This document shows, in pieces, positions 26,975 through 34,674 of a stretch of DNA of 64,000 nt; positions within the stretch are counted from its first letter, which is position 1; each line of letters begins with the position of its first letter. The notes beneath the pieces were generated by a model, which ran no database searches, was not told the DNA's origin, and saw only the letters and a list, made by a program, of their open reading frames with translations. Source of the DNA: Pseudomonas sp. ok272 (lineage in GTDB: Bacteria > Pseudomonadota > Gammaproteobacteria > Pseudomonadales > Pseudomonadaceae); assembly GCF_900109995.1 (NCBI RefSeq), contig NZ_FOCB01000012.1:62001-126000 (forward strand). Direction: 5' to 3'. A program made the position numbers and the translations under genes.

Positions 26975-27694
26975 ATGTCTGATGCGGACAACGCCCGCTT
27001 CGTCATTCGTGACCGCAACTGGCACCCCAAGGCCCTGACGCCAGATTACAAGACCTCGATCCTGCGCTCTCCGCGCCAGGCCCTGGTGAGCATTCCCCAG
27101 TCCATTTCGGAAACCAGCGGCCCGGACTTTTCCCACCTGAAGATGAGCCGGCACGACAATGATCTGTTGCTGAACTTCAACAACGGCGGATTGCCCATCG
27201 GCGAGCGCATCATCGTTGCCGGTCGGGTCTGCGACCAATACGGCAAGCCTATCCCGCACACCCTGGTCGAGATGTGGCAAGCCAACGCCGGCGGCCGCTA
27301 TCGGCACAAGAAAGACAGCTACCTGGCACCGATTGACCCAAACTTTGGTGGCGTCGGCCGGACCCTGACCGACCGTGACGGCAACTACCTGTTTCGTACG
27401 GTCAAACCCGGCCCGTACCCGTGGCGCAACGGCCCCAATGACTGGCGCCCGGCGCATATCCATGTCTCCATCAGCGGTCCGTCGATTGCCTCGCGCCTGA
27501 TCACCCAGTTGTATTTCGAAGGCGATCCGCTGATCCCGATGTGTCCGATCGTCAAGTCGATCGCCAACCCCGACGCGGTGCAGAGCCTGATCGCCAAGCT
27601 CGACATGAGCATGGCCAACCCTATGGATTGCCTGGCTTATCGCTTCGATATCGTTCTGCGCGGCCAGCGTCGCACCCACTTCGAAAACTGCTGA
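26975..27694 (+). CDS. pcaH: Protocatechuate 3,4-dioxygenase beta subunit
   Basis: Iron-binding catalytic subunit that opens the protocatechuate ring between the hydroxyls to give beta-carboxy-cis,cis-muconate. It has 239 residues from ATG 26975 after AAGGAG; the frame extends upstream to 26879 without conservation. The non-heme Fe(III) ligands are visible as Tyr109 (GGRYRHK), Tyr148 (GPYPWR), His161 and His163 (PAHIHVS). Their spacing of 39, 13 and 2 is exactly that of the known P. putida enzyme. pcaG follows 12 bases later. Confidence 0.97.
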   Translation: MSDADNARFVIRDRNWHPKALTPDYKTSILRSPRQALVSIPQSISETSGPDFSHLKMSRHDNDLLLNFNNGGLPIGERIIVAGRVCDQYGKPIPHTLVEMWQANAGGRYRHKKDSYLAPIDPNFGGVGRTLTDRDGNYLFRTVKPGPYPWRNGPNDWRPAHIHVSISGPSIASRLITQLYFEGDPLIPMCPIVKSIANPDAVQSLIAKLDMSMANPMDCLAYRFDIVLRGQRRTHFENC

Positions 27695-27706
27695 GGAGGC
27701 ACGCGC

Positions 27707-28312
27707 ATGCCCGTTCAACTTTTGCCAGAAACCCCTTCGCAAACCGCGGGTCCTTTCGTACACATTGGCCTCGCCCTGGAAGCCGCCGGCAACCCACCCC
27801 GCGAGCAGGAAGTCTGGAACGAAATGGCCAAGCCTGGCGCACCGGGCGAGCATATTGTGCTGATTGGCCATGTGTATGACGGCAATGGACACCTGATCCG
27901 TGACTCATTCCTGGAGTTCTGGCAGGCCAATCACGAAGGCGTTTACGACAGCGACTACAACCTGGAAAAACCCTTCAATAGCTTTGGTCGCACGGCCACC
28001 GCGGATGCCGGTGAATGGACGCTCAAAACCATCAAGCCCGGCGTCGTGCATAACGCAGGCGGGGTACCCATGGCGGCACACATTAACGTGTCACTGTTTG
28101 CCCGCGGCATCAATATTCACTTGCAGACCCGCCTGTACTTCGACGACGAAGCCCAGGCCAATGCGCTCGACCCGGTACTGAATCTCATCGAGCAACCGCA
28201 ACGCCGCGAAACTTTGATCGCCAAGCGCTGCACTGTTGACGGTGGTACGTTGGCCTATCGCTTTGACATTCGCGTTCAAGGCGAGGCGGAAACAGTGTTT
28301 TTCGACTTCTAA
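27707..28312 (+). CDS. pcaG: Protocatechuate 3,4-dioxygenase alpha subunit
   Basis: A 201-residue structural partner of PcaH, in the intradiol dioxygenase fold but without the full iron ligand set. Conserved TPSQTAGPFVHIGL at the N terminus and the HINVSLFARGINIHLQTRLYF strand region near the C terminus identify it. GAGGAG precedes the ATG. It is followed by pcaK. Confidence 0.96.
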   Translation: MPVQLLPETPSQTAGPFVHIGLALEAAGNPPREQEVWNEMAKPGAPGEHIVLIGHVYDGNGHLIRDSFLEFWQANHEGVYDSDYNLEKPFNSFGRTATADAGEWTLKTIKPGVVHNAGGVPMAAHINVSLFARGINIHLQTRLYFDDEAQANALDPVLNLIEQPQRRETLIAKRCTVDGGTLAYRFDIRVQGEAETVFFDF

Positions 28313-28381
28313 CGCGTCAACCCTTGCGTGTGCTGTATCCGGTTTGTGCCAAGCGATTGAATAAAAACAAGGCAATTACAC

Positions 28382-29731
28382 ATGACCCTCTCTGTTCCCG
28401 TACCTGCTGTCGGTACGCTCGATGTCCAGGCGTTGATCAACGCCAAAGCACTGTCCACGTATCAATGGCGGGTGGTGTTGCTGTGCTTTTTAATTGTGTT
28501 TCTGGACGGCCTTGATACGGCCGCCATGGGGTTCATTGCGCCTGCACTGAGCGCGGACTGGGGCATTGATCGCGCCAGCCTGGGGCCGGTGATGAGTGCC
28601 GCGCTGATCGGGATGGTCTTCGGCGCCCTGGGCTCCGGGCCACTGGCGGATCGCTACGGGCGCAAAGTGGTGCTGGTCGTCGCCGTGTTCCTGTTCGGTC
28701 TGTTCAGCTTGCTCTCGGCCTACAGCAGCAACATCGAGCAGTTGTTGGCCTTGCGCCTGCTGACGGGGTTGGGGCTGGGGGCGGCAATGCCCAACGCCAC
28801 CACATTGCTCTCGGAATACACCCCCGAGCGGCTCAAGTCGCTGCTGGTGACCAGCATGTTTTGTGGCTTCAACCTGGGGATGGCGTGTGGCGGATTCATC
28901 TCCGCGAAAATGATCCCGTTGCTGGGCTGGCACAGCCTGCTCATGCTCGGCGGGATCCTGCCATTGGTACTGGCCGTGGTGCTGTTGTTCTGGCTACCGG
29001 AGTCGGCGCGCTTTTTGGTGGTGCGTCATCACAGCGTGGAACGGATACGCAAGGCACTGGCGCCCATCGCCCCCAGGGAGGTTGCTGCAGCGACAGGCTT
29101 CAGTGTGCCGGAGCAATCCGTGGGGCAAAGCCGTAATGTGCTGAAAGTGATTTTCTCCGGGGCTTATAGCACGGGCACCTTGTTGCTGTGGCTGACCTAT
29201 TTCATGGGCTTGGTCATCGTTTACCTGCTCACCAGTTGGCTGCCCACCTTGATGCGTGACAGCGGCGCCAGCCTGGAACAGTCGGCATTTATCGGCGCCC
29301 TGTTTCAGTTCGGCGGCGTGCTCAGTGCCGTGGGTGTGGGCTGGGCGATGGACAAGTTCAATCCGCACAAAGTCATCGGCATCGCCTACCTGCTGGCGGG
29401 CGTCTTTGCCTGGCTGGTCGGGCAGAGCCTGGGCAATGTCACGTTGCTGGCGACCCTGGTGCTGTTTGCCGGTATGTGCGTCAACGGCGCGCAATCCGCG
29501 ATGCCGTCGCTCGCCGCGCGGTTTTACCCGACCCAGGTCCGAGCCACCGGCGTGTCATGGATGCTCGGCATCGGCCGGTTCGGGGCGATTCTCGGTGCTT
29601 GGGCGGGCGCAACATTGCTCGGGCTGGGGTGGAACTTCGAACAGGTGCTGACCGCCCTGGTGGTACCCGCGGCGCTGGCGACCGTTGCCGTCGTGGTCAA
29701 GGGACTGGTGAGCCATGCGGACGCCACCTGA
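28382..29731 (+). CDS. pcaK: 4-Hydroxybenzoate/protocatechuate transporter (MFS)
   Basis: A 449-residue, 12-helix MFS permease of the AAHS family. LDGLDTAAMGFIAPAL in helix 1 contains the DXXDTXXMG-like signature of PcaK, and GPLADRYGRKVVL is the 2-3 loop motif. It imports 4-hydroxybenzoate or protocatechuate with protons. Location between pcaG and pcaB supports PcaK; exact substrate preference cannot be read from sequence. It is a clear paralogue of the MFS gene at 17025-18242. Confidence 0.9.
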   Translation: MTLSVPVPAVGTLDVQALINAKALSTYQWRVVLLCFLIVFLDGLDTAAMGFIAPALSADWGIDRASLGPVMSAALIGMVFGALGSGPLADRYGRKVVLVVAVFLFGLFSLLSAYSSNIEQLLALRLLTGLGLGAAMPNATTLLSEYTPERLKSLLVTSMFCGFNLGMACGGFISAKMIPLLGWHSLLMLGGILPLVLAVVLLFWLPESARFLVVRHHSVERIRKALAPIAPREVAAATGFSVPEQSVGQSRNVLKVIFSGAYSTGTLLLWLTYFMGLVIVYLLTSWLPTLMRDSGASLEQSAFIGALFQFGGVLSAVGVGWAMDKFNPHKVIGIAYLLAGVFAWLVGQSLGNVTLLATLVLFAGMCVNGAQSAMPSLAARFYPTQVRATGVSWMLGIGRFGAILGAWAGATLLGLGWNFEQVLTALVVPAALATVAVVVKGLVSHADAT

Positions 29732-29770
29732 GACCGGTCTGACTGACTTTTTACATACGGGAGTAACGGC

Positions 29771-31132
29771 GTGAGCAGCCCCACCAATCACCTCTTCGAC
29801 GCCTATTTCACACAACCGGCCATGCGCCAGATTTTTTCCGACCACGGCCGGTTGCAAGGCATGCTCGACTTCGAAGCTGCCTTGGCACGCGCCGAAGCCA
29901 GCACGGGATTGATTCCCGCCGAAGTGCTCGGGGCGATCGTCACGGCCTGCCGCGCAGAACGCTACGACGTCGATGCGTTGGCCATGGACATCGGCATTGC
30001 CGGCAATTCGGCGATTCCCTTGGTCAAGGCGTTGGGTAAACAGGTTGCCGAGCAAAACCCGATGGCCGAGCGCTACGTACACCTGGGCGCGACTAGCCAG
30101 GATGTAATGGACAGCGGCCTGGTGTTGCAATTGCGCGCAGCGCTCCAATTGTTGGAAAACGATCTGGCGCGCCTGGCCGATGCGCTGGCGGAACAGGCGT
30201 TGCTTCACGCCGCAACGCCGATGGCGGGGCGTACCTGGCTGCAACAGGCAACGCCGGTGACCCTGGGCATGAAAATCGCCGGCTGGCTGGGCGCGATCAC
30301 CCGGCATCGCCAGCGCTTGGTTGAAATCAAGCCGCGCTTGCTCTGCCTGCAGTTTGGCGGTGCCTCCGGCAGCCTGGCAGCGTTAGGCGATCAGGCTTTT
30401 GGCGTGGCCCAGGCCCTGGCCGCGGAACTGCAGCTGAACCTGCCCGATCAGCCCTGGCACACCCACCGTGATCGCCTGGTGGAGTTCGCCAGCGTGCTGG
30501 GCATGATCGCTGGCAGCCTGGGCAAGGTAGGTCGTGACCTAAGCTTGCTGATGCAGACCGAAGTGGCGGAGGTTTTCGAACCCGGCGCGCCTGGCAAGGG
30601 CGGGTCCTCGACCATGCCGCACAAACGCAACCCGGTCAGCGGCGCGGTCATGATCGGTGCAGCGACCCGTGCTCCGGGGCTGGTGGCCACGATGTTTGCC
30701 GCCATGCCACAAGAGCACGAGCGCAGCCTGGGACTCTGGCATGCCGAATGGGAAACACTGCCGCAGCTGTGCTGCCTGGTGTCGGGTTCCTTGCAGCAGG
30801 CGCTGCAGGTCGTGCCGGGGCTTGCGGTCGATGCCGAACGCATGTTGCACAACTTGCAGATGACCCAGGGCCTGGTCCTGGCAGAAGCCGTGAGCATCGC
30901 CCTGGCCCGATGCATCGGTCGCGACGCGGCCCATCACTTGATCGAACAATGCTGTCGTCGTGCGGTGGAGCAGGGCGCTCACCTACGTGAAGTGCTTGGC
31001 AACGAACCACAGGTCATCGCGCATTTGTCTGTCGACGCGCTCGACCGCCTGCTGGACCCCGCACATTACCTGGGTCAGGCACAACGCTGGGTCGAGCGGG
31101 CAGTGGCTGACCATCAGGCCTTCACTCTTTAA
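29771..31132 (+). CDS. pcaB: 3-Carboxy-cis,cis-muconate cycloisomerase
   Basis: A 453-residue member of the fumarase/aspartase superfamily that lactonises beta-carboxymuconate to gamma-carboxymuconolactone. The superfamily signature GSSTMPHKRNP is present, as is GATSQDVMDSG (about residues 99-109). It begins at GTG 29771 after GGGAG. Only 21 bases separate it from pcaC, with no room for pcaD. Confidence 0.95.
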   Translation: MSSPTNHLFDAYFTQPAMRQIFSDHGRLQGMLDFEAALARAEASTGLIPAEVLGAIVTACRAERYDVDALAMDIGIAGNSAIPLVKALGKQVAEQNPMAERYVHLGATSQDVMDSGLVLQLRAALQLLENDLARLADALAEQALLHAATPMAGRTWLQQATPVTLGMKIAGWLGAITRHRQRLVEIKPRLLCLQFGGASGSLAALGDQAFGVAQALAAELQLNLPDQPWHTHRDRLVEFASVLGMIAGSLGKVGRDLSLLMQTEVAEVFEPGAPGKGGSSTMPHKRNPVSGAVMIGAATRAPGLVATMFAAMPQEHERSLGLWHAEWETLPQLCCLVSGSLQQALQVVPGLAVDAERMLHNLQMTQGLVLAEAVSIALARCIGRDAAHHLIEQCCRRAVEQGAHLREVLGNEPQVIAHLSVDALDRLLDPAHYLGQAQRWVERAVADHQAFTL

Positions 31133-31153
31133 CCCTGGTAAAAGGATTCGGCA

Positions 31154-31558
31154 ATGGACGAGCAACAACGCTACGAAGCGGGCATGCAGGTGCGTCGCGA
31201 GGTACTGGGTGACGCCCATGTGAATCGCAGCCTGGAAGGGCTGACACCGTTTAATGAAGAGTTCCAGGAAATGATCACCCGGCACGCCTGGGGTGACATC
31301 TGGACCCGTCCCGGCCTGCCACGCCACACCCGCAGCCTGGTCACCATCGGCATGCTGATCGGGATGAATCGCGAGGGCGAGTTGCGCCTGCACCTGCGCT
31401 CGGCGAGAAACAACGGCGTGACCCGCGATGAAATCAAGGAAGTCTTGATGCAGAGCGCTATCTACTGCGGCATCCCGGCCGCCAACGCCGCCTTTCATTT
31501 GGCTGAAAGTGTCTGGAGCGAAGTAGGGGTGGAGTCATTGGGTAGCCTTGAAACGTAG
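31154..31558 (+). CDS. pcaC: 4-Carboxymuconolactone decarboxylase
   Basis: A 134-residue enzyme of the CMD/AhpD-like fold that removes CO2 from gamma-carboxymuconolactone to give the enol-lactone. RREVLGDAHVNRS, DIWTRPGLPRHTRSLVTIG and the C-terminal YCGIPAANAAFHLAESV are family-typical. An AAGGA site precedes the ATG. The next enzyme, PcaD, is not encoded here. It is the last gene before a low-coding region. Confidence 0.95.
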   Translation: MDEQQRYEAGMQVRREVLGDAHVNRSLEGLTPFNEEFQEMITRHAWGDIWTRPGLPRHTRSLVTIGMLIGMNREGELRLHLRSARNNGVTRDEIKEVLMQSAIYCGIPAANAAFHLAESVWSEVGVESLGSLET

Positions 31559-31601
31559 GCTATCCGTTACGTGTTGATGGCATGAATACCTTGATTGGAT
31601 A

Positions 31602-31635
31602 ATAACTAAACTAAACAGTCATTTAGTTTAGTTAT
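31602..31635. repeat. Perfect 14-bp AT-rich inverted repeat after pcaC
   Basis: ATAACTAAACTAAA 31602-31615 and TTTAGTTTAGTTAT 31622-31635 are exact reverse complements with a six-base loop CAGTCA. It lies 44 bases after the pcaC stop. There is no U tract, and the stem is AT-only except two G:C pairs, so it could be a weak terminator or a binding site. Each arm carries two AAACTA/TAACTA half-sites. Confidence 0.65.
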
Positions 31636-31703
31636 ATCTTAAATGAATAATAAAAGAGTAGGGTGCTTCAACAACATCAATGCTTCAAGCCTTCACCGCT
31701 TAC

Positions 31704-32204
31704 TTATCCACGTTGAATTTCTCTAGCAGCCAGTATGATCGACGGGCACCCATCCGGCAGGATCGGGGTCTGCGTATGGGGCCAAGGATTCATGCGGTAA
31801 CAGCTGCCCATGCCATGCTGGTTTTGTTGGCTCTCAGGGTCATCCTTGGCACCGGAATCTAGCTGATATTTTCCAGCAATGCCTTCCAATTTAGCCGTCT
31901 TGGTACTGCCTGCATTGATCTCTGACAGTCGTTGCTCAGCAATAAGAACATCCTCCATATCCTCGTAATCGAAATACTCAACCAGTTCATCAATAGGGTC
32001 AGGAATCGTTGCTGCTTTTGATAAGACAATGCGCTTGTGTGTGCCTGTATAGGCCTCAGTGATGTACAAGGTGTCGCCGCCGGCCGATTCCATGTCTGAT
32101 AACAAATTTGCTGGCAACGGTACGATGAGCTCACCAGTGCCATCGGCAGCGTCTTGGCAGGTCACAGTCCAGCGTTGGTTTTCAGTACCCGGCACACGGT
32201 TCAT
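31704..32204 (-). CDS. Orphan antitoxin-like ORF (AbrB-like start, RelB-like tail)
   Basis: A 166-codon frame. Residues 1-60 (NRVPGTENQRWTVTCQDAAD, then GELIVPLPANLL and GDTLYI) resemble AbrB/MazE-type swapped-hairpin domains. Residues 70-115 (YEDMEDVLIAEQRLSEINAG, then LEGIAGKYQLDS) resemble the C-terminal part of RelB-type antitoxins. After KYQLDS the sequence loses similarity to anything I know. No toxin follows within the next 145 bases to pcaC. There is no clear ribosome site. It may be the leftover half of a toxin-antitoxin module; similarity is by eye only. Confidence 0.4.
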   Translation of the reverse strand: MNRVPGTENQRWTVTCQDAADGTGELIVPLPANLLSDMESAGGDTLYITEAYTGTHKRIVLSKAATIPDPIDELVEYFDYEDMEDVLIAEQRLSEINAGSTKTAKLEGIAGKYQLDSGAKDDPESQQNQHGMGSCYRMNPWPHTQTPILPDGCPSIILAAREIQRG

Positions 32205-32522
32205 GGTTTTGAGCCCAAGGTGGTCATAGATCGATAATGCCTGCCTGTTGTAAAGCAGCCTCCACTAGCCCTGACATCCATTATGAATGATCGCATAATG
32301 TATATTATGTTAAACGAAGTGTTTATCCCTGGCCGCCGTGTATCGAGACCATTGGCTCTGAAGTAAAAATGCCCCTAGATTCCCTCTCAGTAGGCATAGT
32401 CCTGATATTTACTTCAAAACCGTATGCCGTAGAGCCAAACTTCCCTCAAATCGTATGCTGTAGCGCTAACTTCTCTATGCGCAACACCTTGCACCTTCAA
32501 AGCCGTCGGCTTCCACGCTGGG
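32205..32522. other. 318-base gap with a CATAAT-N4-ATTATG palindrome
   Basis: No convincing gene here. It holds an inverted repeat CATAAT 32294-32299, GTAT, ATTATG 32304-32309, about 90 bases upstream of the antitoxin-like ORF. That is the size and shape of a toxin-antitoxin operator. The rest is AT-rich relative to the window, and I see nothing else in it. Confidence 0.5.
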
Positions 32523-32948
32523 TTATCCGTCCGCCCCCAGAGCTTGCGACCCGATCACCGCAGCCAGGATCCCCTCCAATTCAATCGTGGAACGTCCAAC
32601 CTTAAGCATGGCCTCGGCAGTCAGGATGACGGCGATATAGTTGCTCGAGGCCAGCAAGCCTATATCTGCGGCGTCTTCATCCACCAGCGCCCCGTCAGCT
32701 CCGTACCGGTACTCGCCTCCTCCTGCGACAGTCACCACCAACTGCAAGGCCTCCTCATCAAGCCCGATCCGATCAAAAGCACGCAGCGGCGTCACAGCGA
32801 AAAGCTCCACACCTTCTTTGAGGTCAAACAGAGCGAGCTTATGCCCATCCTCAGTCGGGCTATTGGCCGTCAGGCAGTATGCCAGGAGGCCATTACGCGA
32901 AGTCCCGCTCTGGAGGATACGGCCAAAAGCGCCGCTCGACCTCGACAA
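32523..32948 (-). CDS. Doubtful ORF of unknown function
   Basis: A 141-codon acidic frame (VTVAGGGEYRYGADGALVDE, then ASSNYIAVILTAEAMLKVG). The listed start is TTG with no ribosome site, and the frame stays open upstream towards DUF3079, so this could be a truncated gene. No recognised domain or membrane segment. Its neighbourhood is compositionally unusual. It could equally be a chance frame; I include it because amino-acid composition in the middle looks protein-like. Confidence 0.35.
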   Translation of the reverse strand: MSRSSGAFGRILQSGTSRNGLLAYCLTANSPTEDGHKLALFDLKEGVELFAVTPLRAFDRIGLDEEALQLVVTVAGGGEYRYGADGALVDEDAADIGLLASSNYIAVILTAEAMLKVGRSTIELEGILAAVIGSQALGADG

Positions 32949-32975
32949 GCAGCATTTTGTTGAATTCAGCCTGCT

Positions 32976-33188
32976 TCAGATTCCGTCATCCGCCGTCTCG
33001 TCTGTGACGATGAGGGACTCAATACCCCAGTCGCTGGGCACGCACCACTCCTCTCCAAACAGCTCGGCCGGATGCATCGTACGTTCGGAGCCATTGCCGC
33101 ACGCTAGTGACTTAGCGGGGCAATACCGGTCGCATCCCCAACAGATACGTTCGGGGTGCTTGGGGTTGACGGGGAAGTTCTTGACCAT
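32976..33188 (-). CDS. DUF3079 small Cys-containing protein
   Basis: A 70-residue protein beginning MVKNFPVNPKHPERICWGCD, then RYCPAKSLACGNGSERTMHP and AELFGEEW. The PKHPERICWGCD-x-YCP-x-LxCGNG core is the DUF3079 signature. Four cysteines suggest metal binding (inference). A GGAGA site precedes the ATG. A consensus ANR/DNR box centred about 67 bases upstream of the ATG points to anaerobic expression. Function unknown. Confidence 0.8.
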   Translation of the reverse strand: MVKNFPVNPKHPERICWGCDRYCPAKSLACGNGSERTMHPAELFGEEWCVPSDWGIESLIVTDETADDGI

Positions 33189-33248
33189 GCTGGTCTCCGA
33201 TCATTGAGAGGCGCTTTACCAACCTACAGCTTCCGTGCAAAGCCATCG

Positions 33249-33262
33249 TTGATGGATATCAA
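33249..33262. promoter_or_regulatory. Perfect ANR/DNR box between DUF3079 and a small unknown gene
   Basis: TTGATGGATATCAA matches TTGAT-N4-ATCAA exactly. It is palindromic, so it may serve the leftward DUF3079 gene (ATG 33188, predicted start of transcription near 33214) or the rightward 119-residue gene (ATG 33348), or both. Confidence 0.75.
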
Positions 33263-33347
33263 GATATCAACATCGATTGCCTGACCTGCCCCATCGTGTT
33301 CCTGGGGCTAAGCTATTAACGGCTGAACAGACTTGGAGACGTCGCTC

Positions 33348-33707
33348 ATGCTCAATAAAAACCCTTTGCCTAACGCTCAGATACCCGACCATCTACCGTT
33401 GTCGACATGGAACGATCAAGACGCTGCAACATCCATCGAGAGCGATGCGTTTATCACCCCACCGGCGCTGACCAACGCCGAGCTGGTTCACTTGCGTGTC
33501 CGCGTGATTGCTCTGGAAAACCTGGTCATCGCGCTGCTGGCAGAAGCCTCGGACCGTCAGCTCGCCGTTGCCCGGGAAATGGCCGATTACATTTTCCCAA
33601 GACCCGGTTTTACCCAACATCCCTTGACCGTTCATGCGGCGGCACAGATGACCCACAGCGTCGAACGCGCCCAGAGATTCCGCCAGCGTGACGAGCCAGC
33701 GGTTTAA
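33348..33707 (+). CDS. Unknown small protein downstream of an ANR box
   Basis: A 119-residue soluble protein from ATG 33348 after TTGGAGAC; an upstream TTG would add five residues. The middle (ELVHLRVRVIALENLVIALLAEA, about 50-72) is a strongly heptad-like helix that could form a coiled coil, followed by MADYIFPRPGFTQHPL. I do not recognise the family. The box 85 bases upstream suggests low-oxygen control. The next gene is the Fur-controlled ftrA, so they are probably separate units. Confidence 0.65.
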   Translation: MLNKNPLPNAQIPDHLPLSTWNDQDAATSIESDAFITPPALTNAELVHLRVRVIALENLVIALLAEASDRQLAVAREMADYIFPRPGFTQHPLTVHAAAQMTHSVERAQRFRQRDEPAV

Positions 33708-33723
33708 TTACTCAAAACTTGAT

Positions 33724-33739
33724 AACAATCATTATTGTT
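33724..33739 (+). promoter_or_regulatory. Fur-box-like site upstream of ftrA
   Basis: AACAAT 33724-33729, CATT, ATTGTT 33734-33739 is a perfect 6-4-6 palindrome within GATAACAATCATTATTGTTC. The central AATCATTAT matches the Fur consensus core. It lies about 56 bases before the ftrA ATG, as expected for an iron-repressed promoter. Confidence 0.72.
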
Positions 33740-33794
33740 CGCAGCAAAGCTTCCTAGACTCGAGTTCCTACTCGACAGCGCCCAGGAAGACCTT

Positions 33795-34319
33795 ATGCGT
33801 ACCTACCTCTCACTTGCCCTGCTTTTGCTCGCACCGCTGGCTCAAGCCAAGGAATACCCGATCGGCGAACCGCAGCTGTGTCCGGGACTTGAAGTCGGGG
33901 CGGTGTATTTGCAGCCGATCGAAATGGCACCGGCGGGCATTATGCGAGCTACGGCTGATTCCGATGTTCACCTGGAAGCCGATATTCATGCCACCGCTGA
34001 CAACCGGCAGGGCTTTCAGGAAGGCAGCTTCGTGCCTTACCTCAACGTCTCTTTTAGCTTGAGCCGAGCGGGCAACCTGGACGAGATCAAGGGCGACTTC
34101 CATGCCATGGTCGCCAATGACGGCCCGCACTATGGCGACAATGTGAAGTTGCTAGGGCCGGGCAAATATCGGCTGACCTTCACCGTCCTGCCACCTAGCG
34201 ATCACGCGTCCCTCGGGCACCATACCGATAAGGAAACCGGTGTAGCGCCCTGGTTCGAACGCTGCGAACTGCATTACGAATTCGTCTACGCCGGCATCGG
34301 TAAAAAAGGTGGTTATTGA
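33795..34319 (+). CDS. ftrA: Periplasmic iron-binding protein FtrA (P19 type)
   Basis: A 174-residue exported protein (signal peptide MRTYLSLALLLLAPLAQA). The mature part starts KEYPIGEPQLCPGLEVGAVYLQPIEM, typical of the P19/Tpd iron-binding family, with conserved Met and His residues (HLEADIHAT, HYGDNV, HHTDKETG). It binds periplasmic iron for the FtrABCD uptake system. ATG 33795 follows AGGAAGA; the frame extends upstream to 33735 without support. ftrB follows directly. Confidence 0.92.
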   Translation: MRTYLSLALLLLAPLAQAKEYPIGEPQLCPGLEVGAVYLQPIEMAPAGIMRATADSDVHLEADIHATADNRQGFQEGSFVPYLNVSFSLSRAGNLDEIKGDFHAMVANDGPHYGDNVKLLGPGKYRLTFTVLPPSDHASLGHHTDKETGVAPWFERCELHYEFVYAGIGKKGGY

Positions 34320-34652
34320 ATGAAGCGCCTGTCTCTCGCTTGCTTGATGCTCGCCGGAGCAGTTGCACCGTTGGTGGCCCGCGCGGAGTTGCCGAGCTAC
34401 GAACTGATACTGCGCGATGGTCACTTCACCCCAGCCTTGCTTGAAGTCCCGGCCGGACAGCGCTTCAAGATCATCCTGAAGAACCACGGCCAGGGACCGG
34501 CCGAGTTCGAGAGCACGCCGTTGCGGGTTGAAAAAGTTCTGTCGTCGGGCGTGACCACCTTCGTCGTGATTCACCCGCTCAGGCCCGGCCACTACACCTT
34601 TTTCGATGAGTTCAATCCGCAACTACCCGAGGGCGGCATTCTCGCGAAATAA
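34320..34652 (+). CDS. ftrB: Cupredoxin-domain protein FtrB
   Basis: A 110-residue exported protein (signal MKRLSLACLMLAGAVAPLVARA). Residues 30-110 match the cupredoxin-1/EfeO-like domain: YELILRDGHFTPALLEVPAG, FKIILKNHGQGPAEFES and PGHYTFFDEF. In the FtrABCD system it is proposed as the ferrous-iron oxidase. A classical His-Cys-His-Met type 1 copper set is not obvious: there is no Cys in the mature part. The ATG abuts the ftrA stop. Confidence 0.88.
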   Translation: MKRLSLACLMLAGAVAPLVARAELPSYELILRDGHFTPALLEVPAGQRFKIILKNHGQGPAEFESTPLRVEKVLSSGVTTFVVIHPLRPGHYTFFDEFNPQLPEGGILAK

Positions 34653-34674
34653 CCGGAGCATGTAGGGAGTTTCC

